From assembly GCA_022820675.1 (NCBI GenBank), contig JAJEFC010000441.1:1-40389 (forward strand): a stretch of 40,389 nucleotides of DNA. The letters run 5' to 3'. A program made the translations under genes and the position numbers. The DNA is from Vicinamibacteria bacterium. GTDB taxonomy: Bacteria; Acidobacteriota; Vicinamibacteria; Vicinamibacterales; UBA8438. Positions 34,116-40,389 of the stretch are shown here, piece by piece. How positions within the stretch are numbered: position 1 is the stretch's first letter; each line of letters starts with the position of its first letter. Under the pieces are notes generated by a model. It was not told the origin of the DNA. It searched no databases and saw only the letters and a program-made list of their open reading frames with translations.

Positions 34116-35420
34116 ATGACGCTCGCAAGCTCGCCGAGACGGTCGCCCGCGCTCTTCGTCATCCTCACGATGTGCCTGTTCATCGCCATCAGCAACGCGC
34201 AGCAGGGACGCCGGGGGATCGGCCCGGATACCCTGCCCGACGAGCCGCAGGTCCTGGGCTTCGGCGATCAGCAATTCCGTGTCGTCCCCATCAAGGGCTT
34301 CTTCCGCCCGTCGGCCGTGGACTTCCTGCCGAACGGCGACGTCCTGGTCGCCGAGCGCTCGGGCGGCCTGCGGATCATCCGCGCCGGCGTGCTCGATCCC
34401 GAACCCATCCGCGGCATGCCCGAGGTGCACAACGGCTTCGGCGGCCGGCTGGGTCTGTGGGACGTGGCCGTGCATCCGCGGTTCGCGGAGAACCGGCTCG
34501 TCTATTTCACGTACCTGAAGCCCGACCCGGGCGAGGACGCGCCGGCCGACGCGGCCGTGCCCCAGGGGCTCGCGGGCACGTCGGTGCTGGCGCGCGGCCG
34601 CTTCGACGGCGCCAGCGCCCTGACCGACGTCGAGGACATCTTCGTCTCGGACGCCCGGGTCAGCGGCTTCAGCGTGGCGCGACTGATCTTCGCCCCCGAC
34701 GGCAAGATCTTCATGTCGATCGGCATGCCGTTGCGCGACCGGGAGCACGGAGGCGGCAACCGCGTCGGCACGGCGGAGCAGGCCCAGGAACCCGGCAGTC
34801 ACGCCGGCAAGATCCTGCGCCTGAACGACGACGGGACGGCGCCCGAAGACAACCCCTTCGTCGGCGACCCGGCCTATCGGCCGGAGATCTACGCCCTGGG
34901 GTTCCGCGACCCGCTGGGCCTCATCATCCATCCCGAGACCGGCGAGCTCTGGGAGGTGGAGCACGGCCCGCAAGGCGGCGACGAGCTCAACATCGTCCGG
35001 CCGGGGCGCAACTACGGCTGGCCGGTCGTCTCCTACGGCCGCGCGTACACCGGCGAGGCCACGATCGGCACGGGCGGGACGGGCCCGGCGCTGCCCGAGC
35101 CCTGTGCGCCCGGCATGGAGCAGCCGCTGCTCTACTGGTACCCCGTCATCTCTCCCGGCGGCATGGCCCTCTATACGGGCGACGCGTTCCCGGCGTGGAA
35201 GGGGAGCCTCTTCGTCGGCGGGATGTCCACCACGCAGCTCCAGCGCATCGTGTTCAACCAGCGGGGACTGCCGGTGCGGCACATCCCGCTCTTGACCGAG
35301 CTCAACCAGCGCATCCGCGACGTCAAGCAGGGACCGGACGGATTGCTGTACGTGACGACCGATCACGAGGCCGGGGCGGTGCTGAGAATCGAACCGCTGG
35401 ACGACGCAGCGGCGAGCTGA
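34116..35420 (+). CDS. Soluble PQQ-dependent sugar (aldose) dehydrogenase-like protein
   Basis: A 434-residue exported protein with a signal peptide (ALFVILTMCLFIAISNAQ) and the six-bladed GSDH fold pattern: RPSAVDFLPNGDVLVAERSG, GLWDVAVHPRFAENRLVYF, then ARLIFAPDGKIFMSIG, SHAGKILRLNDDG, EIYALGFRDPLGLIIHPETG and EHGPQGGDELNIVRPGRNYG. These match soluble aldose sugar dehydrogenases of the YliI type, which use PQQ and Ca2+. It is unrelated in fold to the eight-bladed quinoproteins elsewhere in the window. Electron acceptor and substrate are unknown. ATG 34116 is preceded by ACGGAGG at 7 nt. The gene is complete and ends normally. Confidence 0.88.
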   Translation: MTLASSPRRSPALFVILTMCLFIAISNAQQGRRGIGPDTLPDEPQVLGFGDQQFRVVPIKGFFRPSAVDFLPNGDVLVAERSGGLRIIRAGVLDPEPIRGMPEVHNGFGGRLGLWDVAVHPRFAENRLVYFTYLKPDPGEDAPADAAVPQGLAGTSVLARGRFDGASALTDVEDIFVSDARVSGFSVARLIFAPDGKIFMSIGMPLRDREHGGGNRVGTAEQAQEPGSHAGKILRLNDDGTAPEDNPFVGDPAYRPEIYALGFRDPLGLIIHPETGELWEVEHGPQGGDELNIVRPGRNYGWPVVSYGRAYTGEATIGTGGTGPALPEPCAPGMEQPLLYWYPVISPGGMALYTGDAFPAWKGSLFVGGMSTTQLQRIVFNQRGLPVRHIPLLTELNQRIRDVKQGPDGLLYVTTDHEAGAVLRIEPLDDAAAS

Positions 35421-35514
35421 CGGAAGAGCCCGCATGGCGGCCGCGCGACTCACGTCGTCGCGGACGCGCGGCTCACCGCTGGCCGGGGAGCGCACGCGGC
35501 TTCGCTTGGTGTGG

Positions 35515-35715
35515 GGTATCCGATCTGCCCGCGGCTCGATGTGCAGCCGGTTGATCGCGCCGTCTCGGATCGGACTCCTCGAAGCCGTAGCGGCTCAGGT
35601 AGCCGTAGTCGTCCTCCTCGGCGCCGAAGGCGAAGAACGCGTTCCGGTCGGCGCGGTTGATCGGGGTCCCGGTCAATCCGAACAGGGTCGGACGAGAGTG
35701 GCGCTGCTCGCGGAA
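35515..35715 (-). pseudogene. Fragment of type I restriction subunit HsdR
   Basis: The minus strand encodes LFGLTGTPINRADRNAFFAF then GAEEDDYGYLSRYGFEES, the motor-domain segment around the TGTP motif of type I restriction HsdR. After one frame change near 35570 it continues IRDGAINRLHIEP, also HsdR-like. Nothing else of the roughly 3-kb gene is visible here. Confidence 0.78.
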
Positions 35716-35848
35716 CGGTGAAGTCGGCAGGACACCGCAAGATGCGAGTATCATGGGGCTGATCGCGGGGCCTGTCTTCCGCGAACCGCCGTCCCCGTGC
35801 CCCCGGATGGGGCATTTGCCGACACTTCTGGACCACGGAGTAGGACTC

Positions 35849-36877
35849 ATGCGCGTTCATGTCAGAACACTCGCCTCGGTGCTCGTGATGCTCGGTGCGG
35901 CGGCCGCCGCCGGCGCCCAGGGTCGCGACATTCTGCCGCCGGTGCCGACGCCGACGGACATCAAGCCCGGCAGCATCACCTGCGACGAGTGCCCGTATCC
36001 GGCCCCGAGCAAGTATCTCGACATCAGCGTCTACGGCCAGGACGTGCGCATCTCCTACATGGACATCGCGCCGACCGGCACGGCCAACGGCCACGTGGTC
36101 ATGCCGATGCACGGCAACAACTTCGGCGGCTTCTACTTCGGCGACATCATCGACGGCCTGACCGACGCCGGATTCCGCGTCATCGTCCCGGACCAGATCG
36201 GGTACGGCAAGTCGTCGAAGCCCATCGCGCCCTACAACTTCAACACGCAGGCGCGCAACACGCAGCTCGTCCTCGAGCACGAGGGGATCGACAAGGTCAT
36301 GGCGGTCGGCCACTCGATGGGCGGCATGCTCGCGACGCGGTTCACCACGCAGTATCCCGACTCGGTCGAGCGGCTGGTCATCTACAACCCCATCGGCCTC
36401 TCCGACAACCGGTTCAACCGCCCGATGACGCCGGTCGATCAGATCTACGAGCGGACCCTCCAGACCGACTACCAGAGCACCCGCCGGAGCCTCAGCCGGT
36501 ACGTCGGGCACGACCCGTCGGCCTGGAACGACAAGTTCGAGCTGTACACCCGCATCCGCTCGTCGTGGACCCTGAGCGCCGACTATCCGCGGCTCGCCAT
36601 GGTGCAGTCGATCATCAGCCAGATGCTCTACCAGGACCCGGTCGTCTACGACTGGCCGCACATCCACGTGCCGACGCTCGCCTTCGGGGGCGCGGAGGAT
36701 CTGCTGCTCGGTCCGGCGGAGGTCTTCCAGGAGCGCATGCAGGTATTGGCCGACACCGTCCCGAACGGCAACGGCCGCGTGCTGCTCTTTCCCGGGCTGG
36801 GCCATGTGCCGCACCTGGAGCGGCCGGACATCATCGTCCCCGCGCTCGTCGACTACCTGATGGAAGGCGTTGAGTAG
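35849..36877 (+). CDS. Secreted alpha/beta hydrolase
   Basis: A 342-residue alpha/beta-hydrolase-fold protein with a signal peptide (LASVLVMLGAAAAAGAQG). The nucleophile elbow is GHSMGG. The other likely triad members are the Asp in GGAEDLLLG and the His in GLGHVPHLE. A loop with MPMHGNNFGG supplies an oxyanion-hole-like HGN. It should hydrolyse an ester or a related bond outside the cytoplasm; the substrate is unknown. A Cys pair near the N-terminus (TCDECPYP) could form a disulfide or anchor an accessory group. ATG 35849 has CGGAG about 8 nt upstream. The beta-barrel gene follows on the same strand after 58 nt. Confidence 0.87.
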   Translation: MRVHVRTLASVLVMLGAAAAAGAQGRDILPPVPTPTDIKPGSITCDECPYPAPSKYLDISVYGQDVRISYMDIAPTGTANGHVVMPMHGNNFGGFYFGDIIDGLTDAGFRVIVPDQIGYGKSSKPIAPYNFNTQARNTQLVLEHEGIDKVMAVGHSMGGMLATRFTTQYPDSVERLVIYNPIGLSDNRFNRPMTPVDQIYERTLQTDYQSTRRSLSRYVGHDPSAWNDKFELYTRIRSSWTLSADYPRLAMVQSIISQMLYQDPVVYDWPHIHVPTLAFGGAEDLLLGPAEVFQERMQVLADTVPNGNGRVLLFPGLGHVPHLERPDIIVPALVDYLMEGVE

Positions 36878-36935
36878 GCACCGTTCCGGAACGGACCGCT
36901 GCAAGCCATCGAGTCCGAATCCACCGGGCCGGGCG

Positions 36936-37739
36936 ATGGCGGGGCATCCCGTGCAGCCCCGCCCCGGGGTTGGCCGGCGCGTGCTTGCCGCGGCCCTGGT
37001 GAGCCTGCTGGCGGTGACGGGCACCGCGCAGGCCCAGGGCGGTACGGCCGGTTCCGGTCAGGCGGGGGCCTACGTCGGCGCGTTCGCGGGACTGGGCGCG
37101 GTGGAGGTTCGCACCACCGACACCGACGGCTTCTCGGGGTCGAACGGCGTTCCCGGCCAGACGTTCGAGTACGACGACACCGGACTCGCGGCCGGCGTGG
37201 TGGCGGGGCGATACTTCCGCCTGGGGCGTGCGCGGCTCCGGTTCGAGGCCGACGGGGCGGTCGGCGGCCTGCCGGCGGCGGCCCGGCAGTTGGACCCCAT
37301 CGGACTGGACGAAACGGCGGCGTCGGAGCTGCATTGGGTCGGGACGGCGCGCATCGGCGTTCGGCGGTCCCTCGGTCGCGCGGGCGTGTTCCTCACCGGC
37401 GGCGTGTCGGTTGCGGGAATCTCGGACTCGTTCACCGATCTCGACGTGGGAACGGACGGGCGCGCGCAGGTGGACCCCGACGATTCCTTCGACGAGCGGT
37501 CGACGCGGGTCGGGTGGGTCGCGGGGGCCGGCATCGATACGCGGGTGGGCGGCGCCTGGGCCCTCCGGTTCGAAGCTCTGTACATGGACTTCGGCGAGAC
37601 GGTCCACCAAGTGGAGAACCGGCTCGGCGTCAACGCCGGCGTCTGCGGACCGGCCGGGCTCCCGAGCCCTTGCCGCTACGGCGTCGACCAGCGCTTCGCT
37701 CTCGTCCGTCTCGTCCTCGTTCGTCGTCTTGGCCGATGA
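36936..37739 (+). CDS. Outer-membrane beta-barrel-type protein
   Basis: A 267-residue protein with a signal peptide (VLAAALVSLLAVTGTAQAQG) followed by alternating short strands typical of small porin-like barrels: AYVGAFAGLG, GLAAGVVAGRYFRLG, LRFEADGAVGG, HWVGTARIGVRR, VGWVAGAGIDTRVGG, WALRFEALYMDFG and a last strand RFALVRLVLVRRL. The C-terminal residue is Arg rather than the usual Phe. Two Cys near the end (GVCGPAGLPSPCRYG) may form an external disulfide. Its 3' part was also copied to 33815-34052. The start is uncertain; no strong ribosome-binding site is seen before ATG 36936. Confidence 0.72.
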   Translation: MAGHPVQPRPGVGRRVLAAALVSLLAVTGTAQAQGGTAGSGQAGAYVGAFAGLGAVEVRTTDTDGFSGSNGVPGQTFEYDDTGLAAGVVAGRYFRLGRARLRFEADGAVGGLPAAARQLDPIGLDETAASELHWVGTARIGVRRSLGRAGVFLTGGVSVAGISDSFTDLDVGTDGRAQVDPDDSFDERSTRVGWVAGAGIDTRVGGAWALRFEALYMDFGETVHQVENRLGVNAGVCGPAGLPSPCRYGVDQRFALVRLVLVRRLGR

Positions 37740-37759
37740 TCATCCATGCCGAGACCGCG

Positions 37760-37945
37760 GATGGTCATTGAAGGAGATGGTCAGGGTGTGTCCCGTTGGG
37801 CGGCGATCTCGTCGATGGTGCGCGCCCGCCCGAAGTCCTTGGGAGGCCCGGAAGACTCGTCGTACTCGCGATTCACAGTCTCGATGTCGGCATCTCGGGG
37901 TGTTCGTGTCGGGTCGAGCCATGCCCGCGTCGCGATGGTCACCGG
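37760..37945 (-). pseudogene. Fused remnant of a vapBC module
   Basis: The minus strand reads like the first half of the antitoxin at 32372-32647 (DIETVNREYDESSGPPKDFG, then ARTIDEIAAQ), with a one-base loss after the start. It then jumps at GTGTCCC into a VapC-like piece (GHTLTISFND against GHSLTISFMT in VapC). About 330 nt of the ancestral pair are deleted. It lies directly after the beta-barrel gene. Confidence 0.8.
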
Positions 37946-38157
37946 TCGGTCCCCAGGTGGCCCATGAGACCCCACACGAACAGCATGACGCCGATCAGGC
38001 CGACCGGGAGGCCGATGGGCAGCATGATCATCGTCACGCCCAGCCCGAGGCCGACGACCATCAGGGCGAATCCGACAGCCAGGGCGGCCACATGGGCGAG
38101 AATCAGCCCTGCCGTCTCGAGCCATCGACGTCGGCGGCCGGTCGGTTGTGTCGCCAT
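37939..38157 (-). CDS. Small two-helix membrane protein
   Basis: A 72-residue protein with a basic N-terminus (GRRRRW) and two adjacent hydrophobic stretches: TAGLILAHVAALAVGFALMV, then IMLPIGLPVGLIGVMLFVWG. The TM2 segment with MLPIGLPVGLIGV resembles small PGPGW-like inner-membrane proteins, but I cannot assign a function. An in-frame upstream ATG would add 21 polar residues; ATG 38157 is preferred because the protein then starts with a normal basic n-region. Its 3' end touches the vapBC remnant. Confidence 0.6.
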   Translation of the reverse strand: MATQPTGRRRRWLETAGLILAHVAALAVGFALMVVGLGLGVTMIMLPIGLPVGLIGVMLFVWGLMGHLGTDR

Positions 38158-38250
38158 GGCGCCAGCGTAGGTGAGGTACACCCTTGCGCTGTCGGTCAAC
38201 GCTATTCCCCTGCGGAACACGCGTCAAGGTTGCCTCGACCGCGAAGTCGC

Positions 38251-39444
38251 TCACGCCCAGTCGTGCCAGGCGCGGACGTCGACGCCGCCCCGGACGTAGC
38301 TCTCGCGCCCGCCGTAGACGACGGTGGCCGGTGCGGACCGCCCCGTCAGCGAGCGCCAGTGGGAAACGCCCTTGAAGAAGTCGCCGGCGACGGTCTCTCC
38401 CGACTTGATCTCCACCGCGTGCGGGCCGTCCGGCGTCTCCACGAGGAGGTCGATCTCGTGGCCTCGGTGGTCGCGCCAGAAGTACAGGTCGGGCACTTGC
38501 CCCGCGTTGCAGGCCGCCTTCAGGGTCTCGGCAATCACCAGGTTCTCGAACACCGCCCCGCGCGCGGCGTGCGTCGCGAGCTGGTCGGCGTCGCGGATGC
38601 GCAGCAGCCAGCACAGCAGCCCGGTGTCGACGAAGTAGAGCTTGGGGCGCCTCGTCAGCCGCTTGTTGAAGCTCCGGCGGTACGGCTGGAGCCGGAACGT
38701 CACGAAGCTCGCCTCCAGCACCGACAGCCAGCGGCGCGCCGTGTCGTGGCTCACGCCGCAGTCGTTGCCGAGGCCCGACAGGTTCAGCAGCCCCCCGGCG
38801 CGGCCCGCGCACAGCCGGACGAAACGGCCGAACGCCTCCAGGTCGCCGACCTGCGTCAGGTCGCGCACGTCGCGCTCCAGATACGTCTGGAAGTACTGCG
38901 CCAGCCACTCGCCCGCGTCGAGCCCGAGGTCGTGGATGCGCGGGTAGAAGCCGCGCACGGCGTGGACCGTCCACGCGCCGTCGGGCGACGGCCGCCGGGG
39001 GGCGGCCGCCAGCAGGTCGCCCATGGCCGGCGCGTCCCGCCGGCTCAGCTCGGCGAGCGAGAACGGCAGCAGGCTGGTCAGGCGCACCCGCCCCGCCAGC
39101 GACTGGGATATGCCCTGCATCAGCAGGAAGTTCCGGGAGCCCGACAGCAGAAAGCGGCCGGGAGCCGGATCGTCGTCGACAATCGACTGGATGTACGAGA
39201 ACAGGTCGGGCGCCCGCTGCGCCTCGTCGAGGATCGCCGGTCCGTCGAAGCGGCCCAGGAAGCCGCGCGGATCCTCGAGGGCGAACGTGCGCTCGTCCGG
39301 CGACTCGAGCGAGACGTAGCGGTGGCGCGGGAAGGCGCTGCGCAGCAGGGTCGTCTTTCCGGACTGTCGCGGTCCGTTCACCGACACGACCGGGTACTGC
39401 GCCGCCGCCCGCTCCACCGTCGCCGCGAGATGCCTCGGAATCAC
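38251..39444 (-). CDS. AAA_14/DUF4143 ATPase
   Basis: A 397-residue protein of the common AAA_14-DUF4143 type: Walker A NGPRQSGKTTLL, Walker B GPAILDEAQRAP and sensor-like FLLSGSRNFLLM. The C-terminal DUF4143 part includes KLYFVDTGLLCWLLRI, then VFENLVIAE, DLYFWRDHRGHEIDLLVE and AVEIKSG. The last segments resemble a PD-(D/E)XK-like core (EIDLLVE ... EIK), though activity is unproven. The family is abundant in genomes rich in conflict genes, and its function is unsettled. GTG 39444 is preferred, giving VIPRHLAATVERA at the N-terminus as in relatives; an upstream TTG lies inside the palindrome at 39462-39480. A fragment of a second copy is at 31796-31905. Confidence 0.82.
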   Translation of the reverse strand: MIPRHLAATVERAAAQYPVVSVNGPRQSGKTTLLRSAFPRHRYVSLESPDERTFALEDPRGFLGRFDGPAILDEAQRAPDLFSYIQSIVDDDPAPGRFLLSGSRNFLLMQGISQSLAGRVRLTSLLPFSLAELSRRDAPAMGDLLAAAPRRPSPDGAWTVHAVRGFYPRIHDLGLDAGEWLAQYFQTYLERDVRDLTQVGDLEAFGRFVRLCAGRAGGLLNLSGLGNDCGVSHDTARRWLSVLEASFVTFRLQPYRRSFNKRLTRRPKLYFVDTGLLCWLLRIRDADQLATHAARGAVFENLVIAETLKAACNAGQVPDLYFWRDHRGHEIDLLVETPDGPHAVEIKSGETVAGDFFKGVSHWRSLTGRSAPATVVYGGRESYVRGGVDVRAWHDWA

Positions 39445-39461
39445 CGGGAGAGTGTTGCATA

Positions 39462-39480
39462 TTGAAGATTTGATCTTCAA
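39462..39480. promoter_or_regulatory. AT-rich perfect palindrome, candidate operator
   Basis: TTGAAGAT-TTG-ATCTTCAA is a perfect 8-bp inverted repeat with a 3-nt centre, flanked on both sides by TTGCAT as direct repeats. It lies 17 nt upstream of the GTG of the DUF4143 ATPase in otherwise GC-rich DNA. The position suits a repressor site overlapping the promoter. Which regulator would bind is unknown. Confidence 0.5.
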
Positions 39481-39804
39481 ATTGCATGCCTACGGCTCAC
39501 CCTTGCCGCAACGTCCCGACGCAGTCACCATCGCGCACGGAAGAAAGCAGACGAACCACGCAGGGGGAGCAGGCCCACGGGGCCCACCCGCGTGAGCCGG
39601 GTCGCGACGACCACGCAGGCACCGACGGTCATCTTCCACCGGACCGGGACCGAAGCCGACGTCCGATACGTCGAGCGCGGGAGGCACCTCGCGAAGACGT
39701 TCGCGGCGCAGGCCGCGCCGGCAGATTCCGGGGCGGTTCGGCCCGGTCGAGAACGCGCGCCAGTGTGAAACGGTGGCTCTCCGGCCGGCGTCTATCGATC
39801 CGTG
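39481..39804. other. Divergent intergenic region, nothing recognised
   Basis: About 320 nt between the ATPase gene (minus) and the last gene (plus). I see no gene, repeat or clear promoter apart from the palindrome at its left edge. Confidence 0.4.
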
Positions 39805-40389
39805 ATGCACAACCATCCGGCTCGCGTCGGGTTGGCCGGCCTGCTCGGTTGGCTCGTGGCGGCATCGGTCGCCGCGCAGGGCGTCTCGCCCGAGGCCGTC
39901 GTCGTCACCGAGTTCGTCAACATCAGCGGCGCGCCCGCCGACGAGTGGTTCGGTCGGGGCATCGCCGAGGTGGTCGCGGCGGAGATCGGCGAGCAGTGGT
40001 CGGTGCGTTCCGTGGTCGGCGGCTCCCCGCGGGCGCGCCGCGTGCCGGGCGGAGCCGCGACATCCGACGCGCTCCTCGTGGAGACGGGCCGGGCCGCCGG
40101 GGGGCGCTGGGTGGTCGGCGGCGGCTTCCAGCGGGTCGGTGATCGGCTGCGCATCACCGCGAGGCTGGTCGAGGTGCGCACCGCGACCGTGGTCTCCACG
40201 ACGGTGGTGGACGGCGCCGCCGGAGATCTGTTCGCGCTTCAGGACCGGGTGGCCGCGGATCTGCTCGCGGCCGCAGGCTCGGGGGCCTCGGGCAGCCCCA
40301 TCGCGCGGCTGGCGGGAGACCGGCGACCCGGGCCCTTCGAGTTCGGGGAGGGATCGTTCCTGCCGGGGCCGCCGGCCGGCCGCGGGTCG
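39805..40389 (+). CDS. TolB/FlgO-like N-terminal domain protein, partial at the window end
   Basis: An open frame of 195 residues that runs off the window. It has a signal peptide (LAGLLGWLVAASVAAQG), then the pattern of the TolB/FlgO-type domain found before TPR or cyclase modules: VVTEFVNISGAPADEWFGRG, VVAAEIG, RWVVGGGFQRVGDRLRITAR, LVEVRTATVV and DLFALQDRVAADLLAA. These domains are common in large acidobacterial lipoproteins and TPR proteins. What follows cannot be seen, so the full function is open. ATG 39805 or the adjacent GTG 39802 could be used; no ribosome-binding site is clear. Confidence 0.7.
   Translation, partial: MHNHPARVGLAGLLGWLVAASVAAQGVSPEAVVVTEFVNISGAPADEWFGRGIAEVVAAEIGEQWSVRSVVGGSPRARRVPGGAATSDALLVETGRAAGGRWVVGGGFQRVGDRLRITARLVEVRTATVVSTTVVDGAAGDLFALQDRVAADLLAAAGSGASGSPIARLAGDRRPGPFEFGEGSFLPGPPAGRGS

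Noticed and set aside
35450-37024. 524-residue minus-strand frame opposite the hydrolase
   Set aside because: Shadow of the hydrolase gene; the genuine signal in this stretch is the separate HsdR fragment.
1-40389. tRNA, rRNA, insertion sequences or prophage genes
   Set aside because: No cloverleaf with a CCA end, ribosomal RNA segment, transposase motif or phage structural gene was recognised on either strand.

Overview
The window looks like a chromosomal stretch of a very GC-rich, Gram-negative-type bacterium. It has Tat and Sec signal peptides, a small outer-membrane beta-barrel, periplasmic c-type cytochromes and an expanded family of PQQ-type quinoproteins. This gene mix resembles Acidobacteriota (Vicinamibacteria-like) genomes, but that placement is inference; the window holds no rRNA, tRNA or other marker.

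Layout. 1-2620: a Tat-exported flavoprotein flanked by two imperfect tandem-repeat arrays. 2649-4123 (minus): a two-gene AbiEii-type nucleotidyltransferase module. 4358-6169: an Ig/carboxypeptidase-regulatory-like protein with a hexapeptide minisatellite, then a dihaem cytochrome c. 6394-7661 (minus): a second, different nucleotidyltransferase module. 8456-10795: a secreted amidase-signature enzyme. 10796-11228 (minus): a ribbon-helix-helix antitoxin next to a wrecked mazF. 11606-13816, 16112-18280 and 27334-29502: three close paralogues of a cytochrome c/PQQ beta-propeller dehydrogenase, with a fourth decayed copy at 30261-31607. 13933-15662 (minus): an OLD-like ATPase/TOPRIM pair. 18436-20556: a TolB-like propeller. 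20845-25193: a McrB-like AAA+ protein with a coiled coil, overlapping a DUF2357-PD-(D/E)XK nuclease. 25489-26900: a second copy of the first nucleotidyltransferase module. 31710-34052: a toxin-antitoxin scrapyard with intact vapBC, an intact DUF433 antitoxin, a frameshifted DUF5615 toxin, a winged-helix/small membrane protein pair and gene fragments. 34116-37739: a soluble PQQ sugar dehydrogenase, an HsdR fragment, an alpha/beta hydrolase and a beta-barrel protein. 37760-39444: a fused vapBC remnant, a small membrane protein and a DUF4143 ATPase. 39805-40389: the start of a TolB/FlgO-like protein cut by the window edge.

Two themes alternate. One is periplasmic oxidation: quinoproteins, cytochromes, flavoprotein, amidase and hydrolase that probably feed electrons to a respiratory chain. 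The other is genome defence and conflict: at least three nucleotidyltransferase modules, two nuclease/ATPase systems, vapBC, and several broken toxins and restriction fragments. Most defence pairs overlap by 1-13 nt, so translational coupling is the rule. The strongest candidate for an undescribed system is the duplicated module at 2649-4123 and 25489-26900, in which a conserved helical partner always precedes an AbiEii-like nucleotidyltransferase. The coiled-coil McrB-like/DUF2357 pair at 20845-25193 is second.
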